This document shows, one piece after another, positions 15,015 to 21,222 of a DNA stretch of 21,587 nt. How positions within the stretch are numbered: the first letter of the stretch is position 1; every line of letters begins with the position of its first letter. Source of the stretch: Rhodoferax sp. (GTDB lineage Bacteria; Pseudomonadota; Gammaproteobacteria; Burkholderiales; Burkholderiaceae_C); contig JAIFMA010000096.1 of NCBI GenBank assembly GCA_020048795.1, positions 1 through 21,587 of the forward strand. Direction: 5' to 3'. A program made the position numbers and the translations under genes. The notes beneath the pieces are model-generated. The model was not told where the DNA came from. It saw only the letters and a program-made list of their open reading frames with translations, and ran no database searches.

Positions 15015-17339
15015 ATGAACTTAAAAATGAAAAAAACAACTTTGGCCGCTACTTTGATCGCCTGCTTTGGTGCATCCGCTGTAGCGCAATCTCTGCCTGA
15101 GCCCATGGTCAGTGCGGCCCGAAGGGCGGTCACCAGCAACCCTGATGTGCAGGCGCGCTGGAACGGATTCAAGGCTGCCGATAACGAGCGCGAAGTCGTG
15201 CGGGGCGGTTTTTTCCCACAGCTTGATATCACCAGCAATATTGGTCGTGAAAGCCGTGTGGCTCCAGCGGCAGATTACGGCAGCTACAACTACAACGCCA
15301 CCCAACTGACCTTGAACCAGATGCTGTTCGATGGCTTTTTTACCTCCAGCGAGAGCAAACGATTGGGTCTTGCCAAGCTGACCCGCTATTACGAACTGCT
15401 TGAAATCGCCGAGACGGCTGCCCTCGAAGCTGTGCGCGCCTATATTGACGTGTTGCGTTACCGTGAACTGGTCGACGCGGCGACGCAAAATTATGTGGAG
15501 CACAAACAATCGGCTTTGCTGGTGGAGGAGCGTTCCAAGTCTGGTGTTGGCCGTGGTGTTGACGTGGAGCAGGCCAACGGTCGCCTGGCGCTGGCAGAGT
15601 ACAACCTTTTGGTGGAACTGACCAACCTGCACGATGTGAGCGCCCGGTATTTGCGGGTGGTTGGGGACAAGCCACCGGCGAGCTTGCCAACACTGGCAGA
15701 AGACTTCAAGCTTGGCACCATGCCTGCGTCTGCCGATGTATTGATGCGTGAGGGCCTTCAAGGCAGCCCGACCCTCAACGCGGCCGTCGAAAACGCACTG
15801 TCTTACAAGCTTGCTATTGAGTCACGCAAAGCCTCGTACATGCCGCGTGTGGATCTGCGCGCCTATCAGGCCCATGAGAGCAACACCAGCGGCGTGATCG
15901 GAACCACCCGTAACAACGGTATTGAACTGCTTCTGAGCTACAACCTGTACCGTGGTGGTGCCGACAAGGCGCGCCAACGTCAGGCGGTAGACTTGAGTGA
16001 ACAGGCCCGCGACCTGCAGGCCCGGGCTTGTAGAGATGTTCGGCAAACCTTGTCGATCGCCTACAGCGACGTACAAAGCCTTGCTTCGCAAATGGCCTAT
16101 CAGGATGCGCACCGGCTTTCTACAGAAAAATCGCTTCAGGCCTATCGTCAACAATTTGAACTAGGACAAAGAACCCTGCTTGACGTGCTGGACAGCCAGA
16201 ACGAGTTTTTTGAGGCTACCCGCTCTTATATCAACTCGCGCCACAACCAGGCCCTCGCTCAGGCACGCACTCTGGCGGGTATGGGGCGCTTGGTCGCCGC
16301 TATGGGCGTGACGCGTGAAGACGTTCCCAGTGCCAAAGATGCCGGGCAAGAGCGCGACAAGATTGATCCGGCCGACATGTGTCCGATGGAAGACGTAGTG
16401 GTTGACAGCATTGAAAAAATCAAGGCCGAGACGGTGTTGCCCCCACGGGTACTGAGGGTTGTGGCTCCGGCAAGCCCTGTGGCCAATGCGCCGGCGGCCT
16501 TGACCCCGGCAACTGCCATCACGACTGTGCCAGCCAAACCCATTGCCAAGCCATTGGCAACGGCACCAGTTGTTACAACGGCAGCCTCTGTCGCGACAGC
16601 GGTAGCTGCTGCACCTGTGTCGGTAGCTGTCGTGCCTGTGGCTGTGCCCGCGCCGCCAAAAGCCGTCGTAGCTCAAGCAGTACCGGTCGCGCCAGCGGCT
16701 CCGGTTGCTCTGGCCGCACCAACCGTCCCGGCTGTCATGGCAACTGCTGAAGTTCCTGTAGCTCCTGTAGCTCCTGTAGCTCCTGTAGCTCGTGTAGCTC
16801 CCGCTTCCCCCGTACCCAACGCAGCCTCCCCGACACCCAAGGTGGAGGTGGCACCCGTTGTGCCTGAAGCGGCACTAGCGGCTCCCGTTGCCCCGATTGT
16901 TGTAGCGGCTCCTGTGGCGGCAGCACCGGTAGCAGTCGTTGCTGTAGCCGCCGCTCTAGTGTCCCCGCCACCTGCACCATCGGCTCAGGTGGCCATGGCG
17001 GCTCCTGCGGCCACCAAGGTCCGGCTTGCGGCAGATACTTTGTTCGATTTCAACAAGTCAGAGTTCAAGCCTGGCGCACAGGCCGGACTCGATGAGTTGG
17101 CGGCACGATTCAAGGGACTCCAGGTAGATGTGGTGATCGACACCGATACCACGGATACGCTGAGCAGTGCAGAATACAAGCTCAAATTGGCTGAAACCCG
17201 CGCCGAAGCGGTCAAGGCGTATCTGCAGAGCAAGGGCGTGGATGTCAAGCGGGTTCGCACCGTTGGTAAAGGGGACGTGATGGGCATCGCCATCGGCAAT
17301 CGCCTGGACTTGGCACTGGCGGCCCCCGCTGCACAGTGA
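15015..17339 (+). CDS. TolC-family type I secretion outer-membrane channel fused to an OmpA-like domain
   Basis: AAGGAA (15005-15010) fixes the ATG at 15015 over an upstream in-frame ATG at 14901. The 774-residue product has a signal peptide (cleavage likely after ASAVA). Its TolC-type domain (~30-470) includes LTLNQMLFDGF, SGVGRGVDVEQANGRLALAEYNL, LSYNLYRGG and FELGQRTLLDVLDSQNEFFEA. A linker of ~190 residues, almost entirely Ala, Pro and Val, follows (~475-665), then an OmpA-like domain (~668-768) beginning AADTLFDFNKSEFKPGA. The OmpA peptidoglycan motif is altered: DTDTTD stands where GHTD is usual, and NRLDL for the final NRRVE-type motif. The first part matches LapE/AggA-type channels that export large adhesins. 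The fusion would tie the channel to the cell wall across the periplasm. A LIAC sequence at residues 14-17 resembles a lipobox, but the signal-peptidase I site after it fits better. It is divergent from lapG. Confidence 0.92.
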   Translation: MNLKMKKTTLAATLIACFGASAVAQSLPEPMVSAARRAVTSNPDVQARWNGFKAADNEREVVRGGFFPQLDITSNIGRESRVAPAADYGSYNYNATQLTLNQMLFDGFFTSSESKRLGLAKLTRYYELLEIAETAALEAVRAYIDVLRYRELVDAATQNYVEHKQSALLVEERSKSGVGRGVDVEQANGRLALAEYNLLVELTNLHDVSARYLRVVGDKPPASLPTLAEDFKLGTMPASADVLMREGLQGSPTLNAAVENALSYKLAIESRKASYMPRVDLRAYQAHESNTSGVIGTTRNNGIELLLSYNLYRGGADKARQRQAVDLSEQARDLQARACRDVRQTLSIAYSDVQSLASQMAYQDAHRLSTEKSLQAYRQQFELGQRTLLDVLDSQNEFFEATRSYINSRHNQALAQARTLAGMGRLVAAMGVTREDVPSAKDAGQERDKIDPADMCPMEDVVVDSIEKIKAETVLPPRVLRVVAPASPVANAPAALTPATAITTVPAKPIAKPLATAPVVTTAASVATAVAAAPVSVAVVPVAVPAPPKAVVAQAVPVAPAAPVALAAPTVPAVMATAEVPVAPVAPVAPVARVAPASPVPNAASPTPKVEVAPVVPEAALAAPVAPIVVAAPVAAAPVAVVAVAAALVSPPPAPSAQVAMAAPAATKVRLAADTLFDFNKSEFKPGAQAGLDELAARFKGLQVDVVIDTDTTDTLSSAEYKLKLAETRAEAVKAYLQSKGVDVKRVRTVGKGDVMGIAIGNRLDLALAAPAAQ
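16752..16796 (+). repeat. Five tandem 9-bp units in the TolC-OmpA linker
   Basis: Units of the form GCTCCTGTA repeat five times (the first and last each differ by one base), encoding Val-Pro-Val-Ala-Pro repeats. Exact units at 9-bp spacing can expand or contract in frame, changing linker length without breaking the gene. Confidence 0.85.
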
Positions 17340-17358
17340 GTTGCGTTATGTTAGGTGC

Positions 17359-17389
17359 CTGCCCGGGCGCGCATCGTGCGCGTCGGCAG
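17359..17389 (+). terminator. GC-rich hairpin after the TolC-OmpA gene (probable terminator)
   Basis: CTGCC (17359-17363) pairs with GGCAG (17385-17389), and inside it CGCGCA (17368-17373) pairs with TGCGCG (17377-17382) around a TCG loop. It starts 20 bp after the stop codon. No T-run follows, so intrinsic termination is uncertain. Confidence 0.5.
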
Positions 17390-17412
17390 CGATAGGTGTT
17401 TCGTCTCACATC

Positions 17413-17862
17413 ATGTCTAAAGTCAATAAACTGGCCAGCACCTTGGGCGGTTCTGTCGACGAGACAGAGGCCAGCTTTTATGAAGCTATGCAAAACTCCG
17501 ATATCGACAAGATGATGGCCTGCTGGGCCGATGAGGATGAGGTTTTTTGCATTCACCCGGGTGGCCCACGTCTGGTTGGACTGGGGGCTATTCGCGCTGC
17601 GTTTGATGCGATGTTCAGCAGCAGCAGTTTGCGCATCCAGCCCGAGGCGGTTCGCAAACTTGACAGCATGGCCTGCGCGGTGCACAGCGTTCGCGAACGC
17701 ATCGATATTCTCACCAACGAGGGTCCGGTGGCGGCTTTTGTGCTGGCCACCAACGTCTATTTCAAGACCGCCCAAGGCTGGCGTTTGGTGGCTCATCACA
17801 CCAGTCCAGGTGCCATGCACGATTCGCAAGATGTCAGTGAAGCAGCCCAGGTACTACACTAA
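17413..17862 (+). CDS. NTF2/SnoaL-like fold protein
   Basis: The 149-residue product has the pattern of SnoaL-type nuclear-transport-factor-2-like proteins: an N-terminal helix (ETEASFYEAMQNSDIDKMMACWADEDE), a FCIHPGGPRLVGLGAIRAAFDAMF segment, then strands ending WRLVAHHTSP. Members are small cone-shaped proteins, often of unknown role, some with enzymatic or ligand-binding activity; none can be assigned here. The ATG at 17413 fits the family start; an upstream in-frame start at 17341 would run through the hairpin after the TolC gene. It lies 38 bp before the YheT-type hydrolase and may be co-transcribed with it. Confidence 0.82.
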   Translation: MSKVNKLASTLGGSVDETEASFYEAMQNSDIDKMMACWADEDEVFCIHPGGPRLVGLGAIRAAFDAMFSSSSLRIQPEAVRKLDSMACAVHSVRERIDILTNEGPVAAFVLATNVYFKTAQGWRLVAHHTSPGAMHDSQDVSEAAQVLH

Positions 17863-17900
17863 ATTGGCCTTTCTCCCTTGTCAATAAAGCGCAGACAGCT

Positions 17901-18920
17901 ATGAATTATGTAGCACCTGGCTGGCTGCAAGGCGGCCATGCGCAAACCATCTGGCCAGCGCTGTATGGTCGGCACGCGCACCAGGCTTTTCGGCAGTTGG
18001 GCAAACGCTATCAGCGTGAACGCTGGCGCACACCGGACAGTGACTTTATCGACCTGGACTGGTGCCCACAGTTACCTACAGATACTTTGCTGGTGTTGTT
18101 CCACGGGCTCGAGGGCTCATCTCGCAGCCACTACGCGCTGGCCTTTGCCGAATTTGCACAGGCCCAGAACTGGGGATTTGTGGTGCCACACTTTCGCGGT
18201 TGTAGCGGCGAGATCAACCTGGCACCCAGAGCCTACCATTCGGGCGACTTCGAAGAGATCGCCTGGGTGCTTGAACGACTGCGCCAGCGGCACCGTGGCC
18301 CGATGCTGGCCGTTGGCGTTTCTCTGGGTGGCAACGCCTTGCTGCGCTGGGCCGAAGAAATGGGCAGCCAGGCGGCATGGGTGCTTACCGCTTTGGCCAG
18401 CATCTCGGCTCCGCTGGACCTCAGCGCCAGCGGCCAGGCCATGGGGCGCGGTTTTAACCGGCAGGTCTATACCCGCATGTTCATGGGCAGCATGAAACCC
18501 AAGGCGATCCGCAAACTGGATCAGCATCCGGGGCTGTTTAGTGTCGAGGACCTGCATGCGGCACGCGATCTGTACGACTTTGACAACGTGTTTACCGCCC
18601 CCCTGCATGGATTCAAAAACACGCAGGACTACTGGCAACGTGCATCGGCACAGCCTGGGCTGGCGCAAATTCAGCTACCCTCCTTATTGGTCAATGCGCT
18701 GAACGATCCCTTTGTGCCCGCAAGCAGCCTGCCACAAGCCTCGCAGGTGGGCCGCCATGTGACACTCTGGCAGCCGCAGCACGGTGGGCATGCGGGTTTT
18801 GCTGCGGGTTGGCCGCCTTCCCATTTGCGTAGTTTGCCAGAGGCGGTGGGTGGGTGGCTGCGCTCACACCTGTCGTCTTGGCAAACTACAGCATCAATCA
18901 AAGGTGGTTCCCATGGATGA
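17901..18920 (+). CDS. YheT-family alpha/beta hydrolase
   Basis: The 339-residue product begins with the family signature YVAPGWLQGGHAQTIWPAL. Its alpha/beta-hydrolase core shows LFHGLEGSSRSHY, VVPHFRGCSGE, nucleophile Ser141 in GVSLGGN, Asp269 in NALNDPF and His297 in HGGHAGF, so the catalytic triad is complete. YheT-type proteins are presumed carboxylesterases; the physiological substrate is not known. No signal peptide is present, so it is probably cytoplasmic. Its last 8 bp overlap the start of the next gene, indicating translational coupling with that protein of unknown function. Confidence 0.93.
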   Translation: MNYVAPGWLQGGHAQTIWPALYGRHAHQAFRQLGKRYQRERWRTPDSDFIDLDWCPQLPTDTLLVLFHGLEGSSRSHYALAFAEFAQAQNWGFVVPHFRGCSGEINLAPRAYHSGDFEEIAWVLERLRQRHRGPMLAVGVSLGGNALLRWAEEMGSQAAWVLTALASISAPLDLSASGQAMGRGFNRQVYTRMFMGSMKPKAIRKLDQHPGLFSVEDLHAARDLYDFDNVFTAPLHGFKNTQDYWQRASAQPGLAQIQLPSLLVNALNDPFVPASSLPQASQVGRHVTLWQPQHGGHAGFAAGWPPSHLRSLPEAVGGWLRSHLSSWQTTASIKGGSHG

Positions 18921-19452
18921 AATCGTCAAACAGGCCATGGCCAAATGGCCAAATGTGCCTGATTGCTACGGCTGGCTGGGGCTGGACGCGCGCGGCAACT
19001 GGTACATGCGCGATGCCCGTGCGCAGGCGCTGGGCCTGTTTGCCAGTGGCGTGCCAGGCTGCAAAGGCTCGCTGCTGCGGCACGACAAGCTGATTGAGTT
19101 CATTGGTCGCAACTACATGGCCGATGCACAGGGACAATGGTTTTTTCAGAACGGCCCGCAGCGCGTGTTCGTGGAACTGGAGGCCACGCCATGGATCTGG
19201 CGCATCCAGCCGGACCTGGGCGTGTGCGATCATCTTGGACACCATGCCGCTGTGACTGGCGCGCAGGTCGATGAGCGGGGCCACTTGTACCTGCAAACTG
19301 ATCGCGGATTTGGCCTGGTACACACGCAGGATGTCGGCCTGGCGGCTGAAGCGATAGAGCAGGGCTTGTGGCTGCTACAGGAGGTTGTCGAGGCCAGCCT
19401 GACGGGCCATCACGGCTATCATAAAAGCCCTCAGTCGCTACAACAAACATAG
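18913..19452 (+). CDS. Conserved proteobacterial protein of unknown function, coupled to the YheT gene
   Basis: The 179-residue product starts at the ATG at 18913, inside the last codons of the hydrolase gene, with AAGGTGG (18901-18907) as a good ribosome site. It has recognisable conserved-looking blocks: CYGWLGLDARGNWYMRD, LIEFIGRNYMADAQGQWFF, GPQRVFVELEATPWIWRI and LYLQTDRGFGL. It has no signal peptide or membrane helix. I believe it belongs to a domain-of-unknown-function family restricted to proteobacteria (possibly DUF2944, from memory and unverified). The repeated WxxxD/GxW-like pattern suggests a mostly beta structure. Overlap with the hydrolase suggests a shared role. Confidence 0.85.
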   Translation: MDEIVKQAMAKWPNVPDCYGWLGLDARGNWYMRDARAQALGLFASGVPGCKGSLLRHDKLIEFIGRNYMADAQGQWFFQNGPQRVFVELEATPWIWRIQPDLGVCDHLGHHAAVTGAQVDERGHLYLQTDRGFGLVHTQDVGLAAEAIEQGLWLLQEVVEASLTGHHGYHKSPQSLQQT

Positions 19453-19454
19453 CT

Positions 19455-19483
19455 GCTAGCGCTTGTGCAGTAAGCGCTGTAGC
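19455..19483. repeat. REP-like palindrome between convergent genes
   Basis: GCTAGCGCTT (19455-19464) and AAGCGCT-G-TAGC (19472-19483) form a stem with one bulged base and a 7-nt loop. It begins 3 bp after the stop of one gene and faces the end of the convergent cytochrome gene. The AGCGCTTGTG...AAGCGCT pattern resembles a short intergenic palindrome that I recall being common in Comamonadaceae genomes. It may also act as a bidirectional terminator. Confidence 0.55.
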
Positions 19484-19505
19484 CATATTTCAATGCAATC
19501 TTGTG

Positions 19506-20045
19506 CTACTTGGCGGCAGACGCGGCGGCCCCGGGTTCTGGTGCTCCCGCAGGGGCCTTGGGTTCGTCAAATTTGGCGCCGCCTGCATTCGCCATATAGA
19601 CCACAGCACGACCAACCTCGTAGTCGGAAAAAGCACCACCGCCCTGTGGTGTCATGCTGTTCTTGCCTTTCAGTGCTGAATTCAGCAATGCGTCATAGCC
19701 TGTTTTCAGGCGTGGGCCCCAGGTGCCGGTGTCACCAAGCTTCGGCGCACCCAGCATGCCTGCGGCATGGCAGGTGGTGCACTGTGCCTTGTAGACCTCT
19801 TCACCGGTTCGGAGCTCCTGTTTTGTCTGCCCTAGTGACACATGCCCCACTTTTTGAATCCTGGCAGTCACCGCCTCTTCGGCCATTGATGCCGATCCGG
19901 CACCGCTGTCATGCGATCTGAATGAGCCCACCAAACCCAGTACGACTGCCAGCGGCAGGCCGAGCAACACAGCAACCGTCAATACCTTTTTCGTCAAACT
20001 CTGCGTTGGTGCGGCAGGCGCATCGTGATGGTGGTTGTCGCTCAT
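19506..20045 (-). CDS. Membrane-anchored c-type cytochrome, cytochrome c5 family
   Basis: The 179-residue product has a cytoplasmic His-rich start (MSDNHHHDAP), one N-terminal membrane helix (~20-42) that likely serves as an uncleaved anchor, and a periplasmic haem domain (~78-157). The haem motif is CTTCH (89-93), and Met131 in NSMTPQGG is the expected axial ligand. GDTGTWGPRLKTGYDALL and the YMAN ending match the c5-type class I family. The tail is an Ala/Pro-rich, probably disordered segment (~158-179). It would carry electrons in a respiratory chain; its partners are not identified here. It is transcribed toward the upstream convergent gene and away from the tRNA-Arg locus. Confidence 0.93.
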   Translation of the reverse strand: MSDNHHHDAPAAPTQSLTKKVLTVAVLLGLPLAVVLGLVGSFRSHDSGAGSASMAEEAVTARIQKVGHVSLGQTKQELRTGEEVYKAQCTTCHAAGMLGAPKLGDTGTWGPRLKTGYDALLNSALKGKNSMTPQGGGAFSDYEVGRAVVYMANAGGAKFDEPKAPAGAPEPGAAASAAK

Positions 20046-20117
20046 AGTGATCTTCCGTGGGTGAAATGGGTTGTTCTGAAAAGGCTTGAGTATAAAAGCC
20101 TGGCGGAGTAAACCCCC

Positions 20118-20123
20118 TACAAT
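20118..20123 (+). promoter_or_regulatory. Candidate -10 box upstream of the tRNA-Arg fragment
   Basis: TACAAT matches five of six consensus bases and lies 20 bp before the tRNA-like fragment, a suitable distance for a tRNA promoter. The expected -35 position holds no good match, so this is tentative. If real, it is the ancestral tRNA promoter, and transcription would pass through the fragment into the intact gene. Confidence 0.3.
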
Positions 20124-20143
20124 CCAACCTGTGCCAACAAGAT

Positions 20144-20183
20144 GCGGCTGTAGCTCAGTGGATAGAGTATTGGCCTCCGAAGC
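20144..20183 (+). pseudogene. 5' fragment of tRNA-Arg
   Basis: These 40 bases match the first 40 of the intact tRNA-Arg at 20238, with a single difference (T at 20171 where the intact gene has C). Identity stops just after the anticodon loop (CTCCGAAGC). The 3' half is absent, so it cannot fold as a tRNA. The mismatch also weakens the anticodon stem. It probably marks an old integration or duplication junction. Confidence 0.85.
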
Positions 20184-20223
20184 TTATAGTCATTCGGGTG
20201 GCATGCGATAATTTGACTATAAG
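20183..20223. repeat. 10-bp inverted repeat between tRNA fragment and tRNA-Arg
   Basis: CTTATAGTCA (20183-20192) and TGACTATAAG (20214-20223) pair perfectly around a 21-nt loop. The repeat starts at the base where similarity to tRNA-Arg ends, suggesting it belongs to an inserted or residual mobile sequence. Confidence 0.8.
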
Positions 20224-20237
20224 TCTCTTTTACAGTT

Positions 20238-20313
20238 GCGGCTGTAGCTCAGTGGATAGAGTATCGGCCTCCGAAGCCGAGGGCCGTGGGTTCGATCCCC
20301 GCCAGCCGCACCA
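20238..20313 (+). tRNA. tRNA-Arg (anticodon CCG)
   Basis: The 76-nt sequence folds as a standard tRNA. The acceptor arms GCGGCTG and CAGCCGC pair. The D arm contains AGCTCAGTGGATAGAG. The anticodon stem TCGGC/GCCGA encloses loop CTCCGAA, with anticodon CCG at 20271-20273. The T arm holds GTTCGATCC, and the 3' CCA is encoded (20311-20313). It reads CGG arginine codons. The repressor/integrase module starts ~280 bp downstream, so its 3' half is the likely attachment site of the element. Confidence 0.97.
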
Positions 20314-20398
20314 GATAAAGCTTTTGTGCTATAACTTTTAGCAATTTAAAGTCGATTTGAGGCTAACCTGTAGCTTGCTTTCGGCACTGATCTTCAGT

Positions 20399-20513
20399 TA
20401 GACCTATGGTCGACATGAGGTTCTCCTGATTTCCCGTGCCCCATCAGTGCCCAAACTGTGCCAAGCTCGTGCCACAAAAATTTGGTGTCCTTGGCAACTT
20501 GACCATAGGTCTA
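20399..20513. repeat. 13-bp inverted repeat with TAGGTCTA core
   Basis: TAGACCTATGGTC (20399-20411) and GACCATAGGTCTA (20501-20513) are exact reverse complements 89 bp apart. Each also contains its own small dyad (GACC-N3-GGTC). A further TAGGTCTA lies at 20528-20535, 22 bp (two helical turns) from the second copy. Candidate recombinase arm-type sites. Confidence 0.65.
20435..20478 (+). repeat. Four 11-bp iterons with GTGCC core
   Basis: GTGCC recurs at 20436, 20447, 20458 and 20469, an exact 11-bp period (about one helical turn), so all four face the same side of the helix. Flanking bases vary (GTGCCCC, GTGCCCA, GTGCCAA, GTGCCAC). They are candidate binding sites for integrase or excisionase. 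Confidence 0.65.
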
Positions 20514-20591
20514 TGTGCCTTGTTTCTTAGGTCTAAACCGACGGACTGCACGCTAAATATCTCTGGCTCTAATTCTTATAGTTGCGTTGCT

Positions 20592-20852
20592 TCATTTTGT
20601 TCTGCTGGGCGGACCTTCAGAATTATCTGGATCACTTGGGACGAACTGCATCAAATCTTCAACGTTGCAGCCAAAGTATTGACAAAGTCTGTCAACCGTC
20701 TCCGTACCTGTTCCGTAGCCTCGCTGGTTCAGAATTTTCGACAAAGTCATTCTGTTTAGACCCGTGGCGCTGGCGATTTCATTGATGGTCAATCGACGAC
20801 CTTCAAAGAACTGTCGCTTTTCAATCAACTCCCCTAGTTTGAACCTAATCAT
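20592..20852 (-). CDS. XRE/Cro-CI-type helix-turn-helix repressor of the element
   Basis: The 86-residue product has a compact helix-turn-helix fold: IRFKLGELIEKRQFFEGRRLTINEIASATGL, then a recognition helix NRMTLSKILNQ and GTETVDRLCQYFGCNVEDLMQFVP, typical of small Cro/C1-type regulators of phages and integrative elements. The last ~15 residues are polar and probably disordered. The gene is divergent from the excisionase-like gene, with 130 bp between their starts. No Shine-Dalgarno sequence precedes the ATG, and a candidate -10 box on this strand (TATCAT, complement of 20871-20876) would leave a leader of only ~12 nt. That box overlaps operator O1, so autoregulation is likely. It probably holds excision and integration genes off in the integrated state. 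Confidence 0.88.
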   Translation of the reverse strand: MIRFKLGELIEKRQFFEGRRLTINEIASATGLNRMTLSKILNQRGYGTGTETVDRLCQYFGCNVEDLMQFVPSDPDNSEGPPSRTK

Positions 20853-20867
20853 GTTGTAAAAATGTAG

Positions 20868-20893
20868 CTAATGATAAAAATAGTTATCAAATG
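20868..20893. promoter_or_regulatory. Candidate operator O1
   Basis: Core TGATAA (20872-20877), 6-bp spacer, TTATCA (20884-20889). The flanks also follow O2 (CTAA on the left, AATG on the right). It covers the candidate -10 box of the repressor gene and ends just before the -35 box of the divergent promoter. Confidence 0.6.
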
Positions 20894-20894
20894 A

Positions 20895-20923
20895 TGGAAA
20901 TTCTGTCTGAAAAGGCGTATAAT
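20895..20923 (+). promoter_or_regulatory. Sigma-70 promoter for the excisionase-integrase operon
   Basis: The -10 box TATAAT (20918-20923) is a perfect consensus, with TGGAAA (20895-20900, four of six) at 17-bp spacing. The predicted transcription start (~20930) falls at the edge of operator O2, so repressor bound there should block initiation. Confidence 0.7.
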
Positions 20924-20929
20924 TTGCAT

Positions 20930-20955
20930 CAAGTGATTAATAAAATAATCACTTG
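20930..20955. promoter_or_regulatory. Candidate operator O2
   Basis: A perfect 10-bp dyad, CAAGTGATTA and TAATCACTTG, with a 6-bp spacer ATAAAA. The half-site core TGAT(T/A)A and spacer length match O1. The two centres are 62 bp apart, close to six helical turns, placing both on the same face of the DNA for cooperative or looped binding. Confidence 0.7.
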
Positions 20956-20982
20956 CAACCACATCATTGTAAAGGAGTCACA

Positions 20983-21222
20983 GTGGGCCAGCAAACATAC
21001 CTGACGACGGCGGAGCTCTCAGCTCGCATCAAATATGACACACGCACTATAAGAGAGCGTCTCAAGGACAGCGTCTTAATTGAAGGACTGCACTACATTC
21101 GTCCATTTGGCGGGCGCAAGACTTTGTACGTGTGGGAAACAATCGAACAAGACATGGCCAAATCATCTCTTGGCAATTCTTTTGCTATTCCTCTTGCAAA
21201 CGGGGGCGTTCTCCATGGGTAG
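20983..21222 (+). CDS. Excisionase-like small DNA-binding protein
   Basis: I chose the GTG at 20983 because AAAGGAG (20971-20977) stands 5 nt before it; an ATG at 20953 would begin inside the operator and lacks a ribosome site. The 79-residue product has a winged-helix or MerR-like fold: TYLTTAELSARIKYDTRTIRERLKD, then LIEGLHYIRPFGGRKTLYVWETIEQDM, as in recombination directionality factors and AlpA-like proteins found just before integrases. Its 3' end overlaps the integrase start by 8 bp, so the two are translationally coupled. It probably binds the arm region to favour excision, but a purely regulatory role is possible. Confidence 0.82.
   Translation: MGQQTYLTTAELSARIKYDTRTIRERLKDSVLIEGLHYIRPFGGRKTLYVWETIEQDMAKSSLGNSFAIPLANGGVLHG

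Larger units (their letters stand above)
20314..20591. other. Non-coding left end of integrated element, rich in short repeats
   Basis: No gene is supported in these 278 bp, which are more AT-rich than the chromosome to the left. They carry two repeat families: four GTGCC motifs at exact 11-bp spacing, and three copies of TAGGTCTA or its complement, two of them inside a 13-bp inverted repeat. The position between tRNA-Arg and an integrase module fits an attL arm region. Confidence 0.6.

Noticed and set aside
15015..15068. Lipoprotein signal (LIAC) in the TolC-type channel
   Set aside because: A good signal-peptidase I site follows at ASAVA, and type I secretion channels of this group are not usually lipoproteins.
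16735..16980. A minus-strand frame encoding repeated Leu-Gln-Glu units
   Set aside because: This is the complement of the Ala/Pro/Val linker repeats of the TolC-OmpA gene.
20144..20237. A second functional tRNA-Arg, perhaps with an insertion or intron
   Set aside because: No 3' half with T arm and matching acceptor strand follows before the next full tRNA begins.
20435..20478. A CRISPR array or plasmid iteron origin in the phased GTGCC repeats
   Set aside because: Units are only 11 bp with a 5-bp core, there are no spacers, and no replication gene is adjacent.
20436..20759. A 107-codon plus-strand frame in the element
   Set aside because: It runs antisense through the repressor gene and has no ribosome site or known domain.
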